DNA of 64,000 nt, from the NCBI GenBank assembly GCA_964612505.1, contig CAZTEX010000011.1, positions 1 through 64,000 on the forward strand, given 5' to 3'. The position numbers and the translations under genes are program-made. The stretch's first letter is position 1. Each line of letters starts with the position of its first letter. Shown piece by piece: positions 35,871 to 44,901 of the stretch. The notes under the pieces are model-generated. The model was not told the DNA's origin. It saw only the letters and a list, made by a program, of their open reading frames with translations, and ran no database searches. The DNA comes from JAAZZY01 sp964612505 (lineage in GTDB: Bacteria; Chlamydiota; Chlamydiia; Chlamydiales; JAAZZY01).

Positions 35871-35899
35871 TTGCAGGGATTGTGATCAAGCCCTATAAA
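35871..35899 (+). promoter_or_regulatory. Candidate promoter of the triple-barrel gene
   Basis: TTGCAG at 35871-35876 and TATAAA at 35894-35899 with a 17-base spacer; the -35 is weak (three of six), the -10 good (five of six). It starts about 20 bases after the previous terminator. Confidence 0.4.
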
Positions 35900-35927
35900 A
35901 AAAATTTTTGACTAAAAAAATATAGTA

Positions 35928-38678
35928 ATGGTTAAACCGTTTTTACTTCTTCTAGTTAGTTTGATTCTCCTTCCTTGTTCTCTATTTGCACATTCAGAGG
36001 AGGAAGAGAAGAAATCTCCACGCCTTCTCAAAACACCCTTAAGTTTTTTACCTTCCAACGATCAAGAGCAAGCCCGTAAAGTTGAAAAAGAACGCCAAGC
36101 CGCTAAAAAAGAGCGGGCCAAGAAAGATCAAGAAAGAGAAAAGTTTGCTCAATATAAGAAACGGGTTAAGAATAAAAGATACAAGTACCTCATTAATTCA
36201 TGGGAGCCTTATTGGGTTGCGGCCAAAGAAATTGAAGAGGAAAAATACTTGTTTTTTCAGACCAACATTGGAGTTGGCTTTCTTTACTTTGACAAAGTAA
36301 GGGGAAATATTGGAGCGCTTCCTGCCAGTGAATTTAGAATTAACGGCTCTATTCCGCTTCAAGGAAGATTGCGCTACAATCGAACACCCTTATTTGAATT
36401 TTTACTTGGATATCAAGAACTATCTTGGGTCAGCGCTGCAATCTCCTATCAACACCAAAGCTCTGTCACTGTCTTTACCAAATTTATAGATAGCCAAAAT
36501 GCTTTTGTTGATCCTGGCGAGATTGTTAGAGACCCTCAAGGTCAATTTCGCTCTGATTTTTCAATAGATGCATTTATGTTAAAAGGTTATGTGGAATTCC
36601 CATGGCCCATGATCTGGAAAATGACAGCTTACACTCCTTATTTGGGAGCTGGTATTGGAATGGGATGGCAAAGTTGGACTAGAGTAGAAGATGATCTTAC
36701 TTCTAACTTTACTTCTAACTTTCAAGATGGTGCTTTTAGAGTGTATCTGTCCAATCAGTTATTCTTTCGAGCCAAATATTGCGCCAATTTTGTTTGGGGT
36801 GCGGATGCTGGAATCAAAATTCAAAATGCTTTGCCCAGCAATCATTTTTCAATTAAAGCGGGATGTAAATACAATCAATGGGGACAAGCAAGAAACCTAG
36901 GGAAAGGGGCAGATCAAGATGGAGCCACATATAGGTTAATAAAACCTTTTTCCATCAAAACGGTCTATTCTTTTGCACCTTACTTGGGCTTTCAATGGAA
37001 TATTCCCAATTCATCCTTTAGCTTGCCTCCTGACATGGTTGGTGGAAGAGCCGCAGATACGTGGAAACCATATTTTGTCGATGGTAGTGAATTACAACTA
37101 CCTCGCGCCATATTTTCACAATTTACAGCAGGGATAGGCTTTTTATATTTTGCAGGAGTCAAAGGGGCTCTTACAATCGGCCCACTCGGCGGTTATAGTA
37201 CTAATTATGGAGAATGCCCAGGTAAGTTTTCATTAGGATATAACCGCACGCCAGTGATCGAGTATATTTTCGGTTTTCGTATCAGCCCTTGGTTTAAAGC
37301 AGGTTTTTCAAAGCAATTTCAAAGTAACATCTACATCCAAACTAAAGACAAAAGAAATATTAATGGCGTCATACCTGCATTTTCGCAATTTCAAGCTAAT
37401 TTAAATCTCCTTTCTGGAGGTTTGAAGATTTATTTAGAAATACCAAAGCCTCTGATTTGGAAAAATTTGGCTTATGCCTATTTCTTATCTGGCACAGCAG
37501 GGCCCTGTTGGCAAAGCTGGAATAGAATGGGGGTCGTAATCAAAGCTCAAAATGGAACCAGCGCCCTTTCTAGCTTGTTTCCTCTGCGATCTAAAGTAGT
37601 TCCTAATCCCTATTTTATGGCAGATACTGGTTTAAAAATTAAAAATGCTCGTTTTGATGTTAATTTCTACATGATTGCAGGTTGTAAATATAGCTATTGG
37701 GGAGCTGCTCGAAATTTAGGAAAAATTGATCAACAATATCCAAGTTATCGAGTTGGACTTGTAGAACCTTTTCAAATCAAAACTCTTTACTCTTTTGTTC
37801 CATACCTTGGAGTACAATGGGATTTTGGCAGCGCTTATCAATATACACATAAAAAACCTTATTTGATTGATGGAAAAGATGTCTCTGCTCATTTGCCTTT
37901 TGTTGCAAAAATCAAAGGCCTTTACAAGGAGCGCCCTTTTTTCACACAAGTTAATACAGGGGTTGGCTTTTTATACTTTGATCAAGTTAGGTCTAACTTA
38001 GCAGGTGTTCCTGCAGCAGGCAACTTTAGCGACTTAGGATCCTATGAGTATTCTGGTAAACCCAGTTACAATAGAACACCTCTTTTTGAATTTTTAATTG
38101 GAAGACGTATTTTTGATTGGTGGAGTATCGTACTTTCCTATCAAAGTCAAGGATCTGTGGCTATTTCCACTCCATTGTTAAAGCCTACAACACCTCCTCC
38201 TTCGACAACGGTGTATAGTGATTCAAGAGCGTCTTTTGTGGCTAACTTTAGAGTTGATGCCATTATGCCCAAACTCTACTTCCATTCGCCATGGTCATTG
38301 GTTTGGATGAGAGTCGTCAGTAACCCTTATATAGCCGTAGGAGCAGGTATTGGCTGGCAAAGCTGGACACGCATCGATGTTCAACGCCCTACAATCATTA
38401 CTTCTGCTGACTTGCCTGAGCAGCTAAATCAATCCCTCAATCAAAAAATCAGTGCCAATGCTGTTTGGACAATCGATTGTGGTTTTAAATCTTGTGTTGC
38501 TTACCCTGGAGCCAGGCTATCTACCACTTTAGGTATTAAATTTAACGATTGGGGACAAGCTAGATCTATGGGATCTATCGATAGCTTGAACGGTTCACGA
38601 ACAGGTATTTTTAAACCTTTCAAAGTCTTAATGGTTTATTCTTTTGCTCCATATTTTGGAGTGCAGTTTAACTTTTAA
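35928..38678 (+). CDS. Triple-unit MOMP-like outer-membrane protein (three fused barrels)
   Basis: 916 residues. A signal peptide (MVKPFLLLLVSLILLPCSLFA) is followed by a charged Glu/Lys segment, about residues 24-84, likely helical. Then come three tandem copies of the MOMP-like unit, at about residues 85-359, 376-633 and 642-916. Each repeats the landmarks: WxPY or KPY start, G(I/V)GFLYF, YNRTP plus EF, SYQHQ/SKQFQ/SYQSQ, W(Q)SW, the Gly-Cys-Lys-Tyr/Gly-Ile-Lys ... WGxAR motif, and a closing Y-S-F-x-P-Y-x-G-x-Q-(W/F). Only the third ends in terminal Phe. The units diverge from each other far more than copies 1 and 2 do. No Shine-Dalgarno is visible. It should form three linked barrels, or one composite pore; function is unknown. 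Confidence 0.85.
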   Translation: MVKPFLLLLVSLILLPCSLFAHSEEEEKKSPRLLKTPLSFLPSNDQEQARKVEKERQAAKKERAKKDQEREKFAQYKKRVKNKRYKYLINSWEPYWVAAKEIEEEKYLFFQTNIGVGFLYFDKVRGNIGALPASEFRINGSIPLQGRLRYNRTPLFEFLLGYQELSWVSAAISYQHQSSVTVFTKFIDSQNAFVDPGEIVRDPQGQFRSDFSIDAFMLKGYVEFPWPMIWKMTAYTPYLGAGIGMGWQSWTRVEDDLTSNFTSNFQDGAFRVYLSNQLFFRAKYCANFVWGADAGIKIQNALPSNHFSIKAGCKYNQWGQARNLGKGADQDGATYRLIKPFSIKTVYSFAPYLGFQWNIPNSSFSLPPDMVGGRAADTWKPYFVDGSELQLPRAIFSQFTAGIGFLYFAGVKGALTIGPLGGYSTNYGECPGKFSLGYNRTPVIEYIFGFRISPWFKAGFSKQFQSNIYIQTKDKRNINGVIPAFSQFQANLNLLSGGLKIYLEIPKPLIWKNLAYAYFLSGTAGPCWQSWNRMGVVIKAQNGTSALSSLFPLRSKVVPNPYFMADTGLKIKNARFDVNFYMIAGCKYSYWGAARNLGKIDQQYPSYRVGLVEPFQIKTLYSFVPYLGVQWDFGSAYQYTHKKPYLIDGKDVSAHLPFVAKIKGLYKERPFFTQVNTGVGFLYFDQVRSNLAGVPAAGNFSDLGSYEYSGKPSYNRTPLFEFLIGRRIFDWWSIVLSYQSQGSVAISTPLLKPTTPPPSTTVYSDSRASFVANFRVDAIMPKLYFHSPWSLVWMRVVSNPYIAVGAGIGWQSWTRIDVQRPTIITSADLPEQLNQSLNQKISANAVWTIDCGFKSCVAYPGARLSTTLGIKFNDWGQARSMGSIDSLNGSRTGIFKPFKVLMVYSFAPYFGVQFNF

Positions 38679-38694
38679 ATAAAGTTCTAAGCTC

Positions 38695-39438
38695 TTACGT
38701 TGATTTGAGATAGCTAAAACAAGCTTGCATTAATCTAGTGTAAAGATCAGAGCTATCTTGTGTTTGATCTTTGGCTTTATCAGGGTGAAAATCTTTAAAA
38801 ACTTTAGCACATTTTTTTGCAAGCTTCTGACAACTAGGCTTTTCTGTTTTTTCTTTAAATATGCACGAAAATATTTCTTTGAAATCTTGAAATTCGCACT
38901 TTGAAATAAGATCACGCACGGTTTTTTCATTTGCAAGTAGCTGAATTTTTTCAAGTTGGTTGTGCTTCTGCAACAGCTGAGCTTCTTGAGTATTAGATAG
39001 ATCGAGTAGTCTCAGCTTCTCCCTATCAATCTTTGCTTTCTCTTTCTCTTCCTTTCTCTTTATATTCTGCTCTTCCCACTCTTTTTGCAAATTCTTTCGC
39101 TCTTCTTCATTTGCGAAAAGAGGGTCATAATCTTCAGCCTTTTTCCCAAACTGATCTTTGATATCAGGGTTTACTTTGCAATCTTCTTCTAGTATTTTTA
39201 TAACTTTAGTATACCAATTCAGTTTTTGCTCAACATCTTGCAATTGCGAGCTTGTGATATAAGCAAAATGGAGGAGTGTTTTATGATTATGTTCGCTTCC
39301 AAATGATTGATTAAAATCGATCTGATGGGGATATTTTTCTTTAATAGCCAGTAAGTAGGCAATCAGATTTTCGACTTCAGAAAGAGAATCTTTCTTTTCA
39401 ATGGCATCTAAGAAAAGCTGTTCAAGAGAGAAATAGGT
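38695..39438 (-). pseudogene. 3' part of frameshifted gene; J-domain-like C terminus
   Basis: The frame is open from 39438 to the TAA at 38695-38697. A TTG at 39243 would give a 182-residue protein, but it has no Shine-Dalgarno and the same frame continues sensibly upstream (FSLEQLFLDAIEKKDSLSEV ... HNHKTLLHFAY) until it overlaps the end of the next gene. It is best read as the 3' portion of that gene. It has a long charged coiled coil (EWEEQNIKRKEEKEKAKIDR), then a C-terminal segment KKCAKVFKDFHPDKAKDQ with the HPD motif of J-domains, which stimulates Hsp70 ATPase. Only helices around the HPD are recognisable; a complete J-domain is not certain. The stop is 16 bases from the triple-barrel stop (convergent). 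Confidence 0.7.
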
Positions 39439-40565
39439 TTAGAATCTTTTGAAAGAAATAGAGGCTGATTAAAATCAAACCCTTGATCTAATAAACTAGT
39501 TGATAATGCAAGCTCGTTGATACTGCTTATACCCTGTAGTTCCAAATAGTGGATAGTTACTTCTCGGTTGAATTCAGGATACACAAGATCTAGAAAGCCC
39601 TTCTTTGTATTGACATGTAACTTAGCAAAATTCTGTATGATTTCTTCAGCTTCTTTAGCTATTGGATTTGCGGGATCTCTACGCATATAGTAAGTGGCCA
39701 GATTGTTCAACGCAAAGTTCTTCCCAATAAATATGTTTCTTAAATTAGATTCTTCATAAGAAGGAAGATTTGGTAAAACATCCATCAGATACCAAATGAG
39801 ATACTGATTGCTTACCCAGTGCAGATGTGAGTACGCTTTATCGACAGAAGGATCTTTTGATAGGCTAAATTGAGAAAAATAAGGATAAAATTTGCGTAAC
39901 AGGTTGAATTGAGTGTCTTCGGGTAAACATCCCCATTTAGGATGGTTGAAAGAAGTTAAAAGATCTTTTAGACAAAGCAAGTCTGTTGTTTGAAATTCTC
40001 CTAAAGTGTAAAAGTCCAGATTAATTTTGGTGCTTTGTTCAAAGCAAAAAGTATTACAGATTTTTTGATCTAAATTTTGACTAATATAATCTAAGATGCC
40101 TTTCAAATTTTCAATAGGTTGATTCGATTTTGCCAGGGCTTCAAACACTTCAAAATGAGGCGATTGTTTTGCTGGGCAGCGCATGCTATTATAACTATCT
40201 TTAAAATAGGCCATATTTGAACAAAAAGTGCCATATCGCTCATCCAGCATTCCTTTCATCTTATCTAAATCTAACTGATCGGTTGCCAAGGTGAATCTTT
40301 CTTGCCAGCTGTTACTTGGTTCTCTTGGATTATTTTGAATATTTCGCACGTAATAGTCGAAAGCAAAACCTGCAGCTAATAGCGTTGTACCTACTGCGCC
40401 GGCTTTAATAAATAAACCCTTCCAAGAAGAAGATTTATTCTTAAGTTTTTCAACAGCAGTTGGAGGTTTATTGTTATTTTCTAAAGGAATGCTCTTTGCT
40501 AATCTAAGATCAGTGAGTGTAAGATCCTGAAAGAGTGTTGAATTATCCAAACTGCATTTTGTCAT
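39408..40565 (-). pseudogene. 5' part of frameshifted gene; membrane-anchored, ankyrin-like
   Basis: 385 residues from the ATG at 40565, which has GGAG five to six bases upstream; a TTG at 40577 is inferior. A single hydrophobic segment near residues 53-71 (AGAVGTTLLAAGFAFDYYV) would anchor it in a membrane with a large C-terminal domain. The rest is helical and ends in an ankyrin-like stretch, GFDFNQPLFLSKDSKPISLL, before TAG 39408-39410. Removing two bases from the GAGAGA run at 39426-39431 joins this frame to the downstream frame as SKPISLEQLFLDAIEKKD, giving one 622-residue protein ending in HPDK. Two separate genes remain possible. Function unknown. Confidence 0.7.
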
Positions 40566-40590
40566 GAACTTCTCCAAATTATTTTTCTAA

Positions 40591-40874
40591 TCATTCATCT
40601 GTTTTTAGGTAATTCACACAAGCTTGAACTAATTGAACAAAAGTACTTGAAGTTTCCCAAGTCCAATCTCTAATTTTATCAGGATGAAAGACTCTAACAG
40701 CCACAGCGCATTTCCCTTCAAGTCTTTGACAGATTGAATCAAAACTACTGCCACAATTTTGGATAAGATAGCGAACTTTACTATTTTGTAAAAGATCCTC
40801 TACGTTTCTACTAAATTATATTGTGTTAATAATGATGAGGTTGAATTTGATGAAATGATTGCTACTGCTGTCAT
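40591..40874 (-). pseudogene. Broken paralog of the HPDK/J-domain-like protein
   Basis: An ATG at 40874 with AAGAAGGA upstream opens MTAVAIISSNSTSSLL and soon hits TAG. In another frame, open from 40815 to TGA 40591-40593, the sequence reads VEDLLQNSKVRYLIQNC ... AVAVRVFHPDKIRDWTW ... LVQACVNYLKTDE. This matches the C-terminal 70 residues of the neighbouring gene (VRDLISKC ... FKDFHPDKAKD ... LMQACFSYLKST). The start and the HPD region are thus in different frames. It is a short, frameshifted duplicate of the 3' end of the adjacent gene. The 390 bases from here to 41265 are AT-rich with no gene or structure I recognise. Confidence 0.8.
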
Positions 40875-41265
40875 GTATTTTTTCCTTCTTTTGAGATTAT
40901 AAGTTAAATTTTTTAATATAAAACTAAAAACAACATCAAATATGTATTATTTGATAATTTATATATTATAAAAGATTATTATTAATAATTAATTAAGATT
41001 CACTTCTTTGGTGGAGTTTAAAAATTAAATTTAAAGATATTCCTTGTTAGAGGAAAAAAGTGCATACGATATTAGATATTCTGAGTAGAAAAAAACAAGA
41101 GATTTAGTCGTCTCTGCTCGTAAAATGAAGCTATTTTCTTAAAATAAATAATTGACTTTAGAAGGTGTATTGGGTTGTAAAATAAATGTTTTAATTATAT
41201 TAAATTATTTATTTTTAATAGGATCAATTCTATAATAGATACCTTAAATTAAGGCGTTTATTATC

Positions 41266-42090
41266 ATGACAGATTATCTACTCATAGATAGCGGAGATGG
41301 GCAAAAACTAGAGCAATACGGCCCTTATAAGCTGGTTCGCCCTTGCGCACAAGCGCTGTGGCAACCTGCTTTACCCGCTCAAGAGTGGAAAAAAGCAGAT
41401 GCTACGTTTTCTCGTGAGGAAAATGGTGGTTGGGTGACTCATCAATCGGTTCCCATGCAATGGCAAATTGAATATCAGAATTTAAAGTTTCACATTGAGC
41501 GGACTAATTTTGGACATGTAGGCCTTTTCCCAGAACATGGCCTGCTTTGGGGATGGCTTAAAGAGCAGATTGCAAAACGTGAAAACGCCTCTATCCTCAA
41601 CTTGTTTGGCTATACAGGAGCTGCGACCCTTTTTGCTGCTAAATGTGGAGCTCAGGTTTGTCATTTAGATGCTTCTAAGAAAGTCGTTGAAAAAGCGAGA
41701 GAAAATGCTCAGTTAAATGGGATGGAAGATTATCCAATTCGTTGGATCGTAGACGATGTCTTTAAGTTTTTAAAGCGAGAGATCAAACGAGAAAAAAAAT
41801 ATGATGGAATCATTTTAGATCCGCCCTCTTTTGGACGAGGCTCTAAAGGAGAGGTTTTTAAATTTGAAAGTGATTTATTTGGACTCTTAGAGTTAGTTAA
41901 AGCAGTTCTTTCAGAAGAGCCACTGTTTGTTTTACTCACGTGTCATACCACAGGGGTCACTCCAATTGTACTCAGCAATATGTTAAAGCAAGCTTTTTCA
42001 AATGCACAGATAGAGACTGGAGAGCTTGCTCTCAAGTCTAAATACCATGATTTACCGAAGGGACTTTATGCTAAGTGCACCTTTAAATAG
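41266..42090 (+). CDS. Class I SAM-dependent (rRNA) methyltransferase, RlmI/RlmK-like
   Basis: 274 residues. The SAM-binding motif I is ILNLFGYTGAATLFAAKCGA near residue 108, followed by VCHLDASKKVVEKARENA. Motif IV is IILDPPSFGRGSKGE near 182, the DPPS form typical of rRNA cytosine-5 methyltransferases of the RlmI type. No PUA domain precedes it, so it is shorter than RlmI. The upstream region reads FGHVGLFPEHGLLWGWL, common in the DUF/Methyltrans_SAM group. Chlamydia has a SAM methyltransferase in the same neighbourhood, from memory. Its 3' end overlaps the next methyltransferase gene by 23 bases. The target nucleotide is unknown. Confidence 0.85.
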   Translation: MTDYLLIDSGDGQKLEQYGPYKLVRPCAQALWQPALPAQEWKKADATFSREENGGWVTHQSVPMQWQIEYQNLKFHIERTNFGHVGLFPEHGLLWGWLKEQIAKRENASILNLFGYTGAATLFAAKCGAQVCHLDASKKVVEKARENAQLNGMEDYPIRWIVDDVFKFLKREIKREKKYDGIILDPPSFGRGSKGEVFKFESDLFGLLELVKAVLSEEPLFVLLTCHTTGVTPIVLSNMLKQAFSNAQIETGELALKSKYHDLPKGLYAKCTFK

Positions 42091-42886
42091 TATTACAAGT
42101 ACGCAAAATCCCAAAGTCAAAGCGATTCTTAGATTAAAAGATAAGCGTGAGCGCGATGAGACAGGCCTTTACTTAATAGAGGGTTTTCGAGAGCTTTTTA
42201 GAGCTCATGAGGGTAAAGCATCGATTGAATCTCTCTTTGTGTGTTCAGAGCTATTTTTAAAAGATAATGAGTATAATTTGATCCATTCTTTCAAAGAACA
42301 GGGAGTGGCCGTTTATCATTGCTCGCAAAATGTTTTTGAGAAAATCTCTTATAGAGATCGTCCTGATGGACTTTTAGCTATTGCAAGGCAAAATCCTCAA
42401 AAATTAGAAGATTTATCTTTAGATCATAAAGCTGCTTTTCTAGTGATTGCAGTGAGTATTGAAAAGCCTGGCAATTTAGGAACTATTTTAAGAAGTGCTG
42501 ATGCGGTAGGGGCTGATGCCATTATCGTAGTTGATCAAGTGACCGATATTTATAATCCAAATGTTGTGAGAGCCAGTGTTGGCACTTTATTTACACAACC
42601 TGTGATGGAAGCCTCTTCAGAAGAAGTTTTTGATTGGCTTGCAAAAAATCAAGTGCAGATTGTTACAACCTCACCTAGCGCCAAAAAAATATATACCCAA
42701 GTAGATTACCGTATTCCTACTGCTATTGTGGTGGGTTCTGAGCAATATGGTTTACCCTCTCAGTGGTTTGATAAGGCTCAGCAAAATGTTTATATTCCCA
42801 TGTGCGGCCATGCAGATTCACTAAATGCTGCTACATGTACAACTTTAATGCTTTATGAAGTTCTTAGACAACGACGCTCTTTATGA
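42068..42886 (+). CDS. SpoU/TrmH-family RNA 2'-O-methyltransferase
   Basis: 272 residues from the ATG at 42068 (GAAGGGA just upstream). It has an N-terminal substrate-binding domain, starting at TSTQNPKVKAILRLKDKRER and YLIEGFRE, and a C-terminal SPOUT knot. Knot motifs are SIEKPGNLGTILRSADAVGAD near residue 135-155, then VVGSEQYGLPSQWFDKA and VYIPMCGHADSLNAATCTTLML. Such enzymes methylate ribose 2'-OH in rRNA or tRNA. It overlaps the previous methyltransferase and the next pseudouridine synthase gene, forming a compact RNA-modification operon. Confidence 0.9.
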   Translation: MLSAPLNSITSTQNPKVKAILRLKDKRERDETGLYLIEGFRELFRAHEGKASIESLFVCSELFLKDNEYNLIHSFKEQGVAVYHCSQNVFEKISYRDRPDGLLAIARQNPQKLEDLSLDHKAAFLVIAVSIEKPGNLGTILRSADAVGADAIIVVDQVTDIYNPNVVRASVGTLFTQPVMEASSEEVFDWLAKNQVQIVTTSPSAKKIYTQVDYRIPTAIVVGSEQYGLPSQWFDKAQQNVYIPMCGHADSLNAATCTTLMLYEVLRQRRSL

Positions 42887-43568
42887 GCCTCACATTTTAT
42901 TCGATGACAATCATCTGTGTATAGCAGTGAAGCCTCCAGGGATAGCTGTCCCAATAGAAAACTCAGGTGATGAAAGCTTGGAAGGGTTTTTATTAAACTA
43001 CTATCGAAAAAAATTAGGTAAAGAGACAATTTTTTTGCAACCCATTCATCGTTTAGATAAGCCAGTCGGCGGGATTGTCATTTTTGCTCGCTCGAGCAAA
43101 GCTTTGCAGCGTTTACAAGAAGCTCAAAGACAAAAGGAAATTACTAAATTTTATCTTGCAAAGGTTCATGGGCAAGTTCGAAAAAATAAAGCGATCCTTA
43201 AACATTTTCTCGTCCATGGAGATCACGAAGCTCATGTGGTTGAATCTGGAGGAAAAGAGGCTCAGCTTAAATATATTTGTCTTGAGAAAAGCTCAGAGGG
43301 TTCTTTGCTCGTGATCCAGCTGCTGACAGGGCGTTATCATCAAATTCGCGTTCAACTCTCTACCATAGGTCACCCTGTCATTGGTGATCAAAAATATGGT
43401 TCATGGACTAAAATGAGGCAGAATAAAATTCTGCTCTATCACACTAAAATTTCTTTCGTCCATCCCGTCACTAAAAAAAGGATGGTCTTTAAAGTGAGGC
43501 CTGCCTTTTTTAAACAAGATCGCAAGCTTCTGGAGGCATCCAGTGAGCGGGCTTTCCTTCCCACTTAA
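42855..43568 (+). CDS. RluA-family pseudouridine synthase
   Basis: 237 residues. The catalytic motif HRLDKPVGGIVIFARS is at about residues 66-81, with the active Asp. Then GRYHQIRVQLSTIGHPVIGD near 160-180, the RluA motif III. There is no S4 domain, so it is the short form (RluC/TruC-like size). It isomerises specific uridines in rRNA or tRNA; the target site is unknown. The start overlaps the previous gene by 32 bases and the 3' end runs 59 bases into the convergent thioredoxin-fold gene. Confidence 0.92.
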   Translation: MKFLDNDALYEPHILFDDNHLCIAVKPPGIAVPIENSGDESLEGFLLNYYRKKLGKETIFLQPIHRLDKPVGGIVIFARSSKALQRLQEAQRQKEITKFYLAKVHGQVRKNKAILKHFLVHGDHEAHVVESGGKEAQLKYICLEKSSEGSLLVIQLLTGRYHQIRVQLSTIGHPVIGDQKYGSWTKMRQNKILLYHTKISFVHPVTKKRMVFKVRPAFFKQDRKLLEASSERAFLPT

Positions 43569-44091
43569 TATTGCATCCAATCGGATTAGTTAAAGAGACG
43601 GCTATTTTTTCCCCTTTTAAAAAATTATCGATCGCATCTTGCAGTTCATGGGTTGTCGACTGCTTATGATCTCTGGGGTGATTAATTGCGCGCCCAGTAT
43701 AAATCAGTTTGCGATGTTGATCGAAAAAGAAGAAATGAGGCGTTTTTAAAGCGCCATATTTTTTTGCAATCTCTTGCGATTGATCGTGAAGATAAACCCA
43801 TGGAAACTTTTCTTTTGCCATCACCCCAATCATGTGATCAAAAGAATCTTCTTTGTAGGTATTGGGACTATTAGAGTTAATTGCTACAAAATCAATTCCG
43901 TGATCTTGATAACCCTTTGCTAGTTTTGCAGTATTTTCATTAGACCCAATGACATAGGGACAATGATTACAAGTAAAGAAAATGACAAGCCCTTTTGCTT
44001 TTGCAAAATCTTTGAGAGCATATTGTTTATGATCTGTAGCTAATAAATGAAAATCAGGTGCTGATTGCCCTAACTTAAGAGTGTAACTCAT
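43510..44091 (-). CDS. Thioredoxin-fold peroxiredoxin-like protein
   Basis: 193 residues, AhpC/TSA-thioredoxin superfamily. The N terminus SAPDFHLLATDHKQYALKDF leads to the active-site motif FFTCNHCPYVIGS (CxxC: Cys-Asn-His-Cys) near residue 40. Later segments LKTPHFFFFDQHRKLIYTGR and the cis-Pro region match redoxin proteins of this CNHCP type. Cytosolic; no signal peptide. It probably acts as a thiol-disulfide oxidoreductase or peroxidase; the specific partner is unknown. It has its own start region in the gap at 44092-44276, where an imperfect GAGAAAATGA / TCATTTCTC inverted repeat occurs. Confidence 0.85.
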   Translation of the reverse strand: MSYTLKLGQSAPDFHLLATDHKQYALKDFAKAKGLVIFFTCNHCPYVIGSNENTAKLAKGYQDHGIDFVAINSNSPNTYKEDSFDHMIGVMAKEKFPWVYLHDQSQEIAKKYGALKTPHFFFFDQHRKLIYTGRAINHPRDHKQSTTHELQDAIDNFLKGEKIAVSLTNPIGCNIKWEGKPAHWMPPEACDLV

Positions 44092-44276
44092 GGTTGTTCC
44101 TCATGAAAAATGAATAAAGAGAAAATGATATATCGATAATTTTTATATTTCTACGAATCATTTCTCATTCTTATATAGCAGAGTTAAAAATTACTCGCTT
44201 CAGATGAAGTTGTTTTCTTTGCCAAAAAAAATGTTCTATGTACAATCGGATTTTCTTTAGTTGAAAAGGTGCCTTT

Positions 44277-44900
44277 ATGCAAGATCTGATTTTGTCTGCC
44301 GTCGAAGATGGTATTGCAGCTATTCAACAACTTAAAAATAGTCACAGCCTCACCTTTATTGAACAAAGTGCGCAAATGATTGCAGATTGTTATCAAAAAG
44401 GGGGCAAACTCATTATTGCAGGTAATGGCGGTAGTTTGTGTGACGCAGCTCATTTTGCAGAAGAAATGACGGGTCAATATCGTTTGCCTCGCGCTGCTTT
44501 GCCAGCGATTGCTCTTAATGATCCTGGATTTTTAACTTGTACTGCCAACGATTTTGGTTTTGAAACTGTCTTTGCTAGAGGTGTTGCTGCTTTTGGAAAT
44601 CCCGGAGATATCTTTATTGGTTTAACTACAAGCGGTAATTCAGTCAATTTGATCAAGGGCTTTGAAGTTGCCATCCAAAAAAGGCTGAAAACAATTGCTT
44701 TTTTAGGAAAAGGGGGAGGTAAGTTAAAAGGGATTGCAGATCTAGAGCTCATTATCGAAGATTTCAAAACTTCAGATCGTATTCAAGAAGCTCATATGAG
44801 CGCTATTCACATTGTCATAGAGATGGTTGAAAAAGAATTATTCTATGGTAAAAATTCTCCATTTCCCCGTTCTTTACAATTTTTACCCTTAAAATCATAA
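44277..44900 (+). CDS. gmhA: Phosphoheptose isomerase (sedoheptulose 7-phosphate isomerase)
   Basis: Converts sedoheptulose 7-phosphate to D-glycero-D-manno-heptose 7-phosphate for LPS inner-core heptose. 207 residues, a single SIS domain. Landmarks are IIAGNGGSLCDAAHFAEEMT, the RLPRAALPAIALN stretch, FIGLTTSGNSVNLIKGFE and AHMSAIHIVIEMVEKELF. The family length is about 190-200. It is one base from lpxK, so it is coexpressed with lipid A synthesis. Chlamydiaceae LPS has no heptose, so this is a difference if the other heptose genes exist elsewhere; those are not in this window. A DiaA-like role is a lesser alternative. Confidence 0.85.
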   Translation: MQDLILSAVEDGIAAIQQLKNSHSLTFIEQSAQMIADCYQKGGKLIIAGNGGSLCDAAHFAEEMTGQYRLPRAALPAIALNDPGFLTCTANDFGFETVFARGVAAFGNPGDIFIGLTTSGNSVNLIKGFEVAIQKRLKTIAFLGKGGGKLKGIADLELIIEDFKTSDRIQEAHMSAIHIVIEMVEKELFYGKNSPFPRSLQFLPLKS

Positions 44901-44901
44901 A

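Noticed and set aside
38695..40565. Programmed ribosomal frameshift joining the two halves
   Set aside because: No slippery heptamer (X XXY YYZ) at the overlap and a 2-base change is needed; an indel or sequencing error is simpler.
42026..42067. Upstream start of the SpoU-family methyltransferase
   Set aside because: It would add 14 residues inside the previous gene; the ATG at 42068 has a better ribosome site and matches the family N terminus.
44119..44166. Imperfect inverted repeat GAGAAAATGA / TCATTTCTC in the gap before gmhA
   Set aside because: A 29-base AT-rich spacer and a bulged arm make it too weak to call an operator or terminator.
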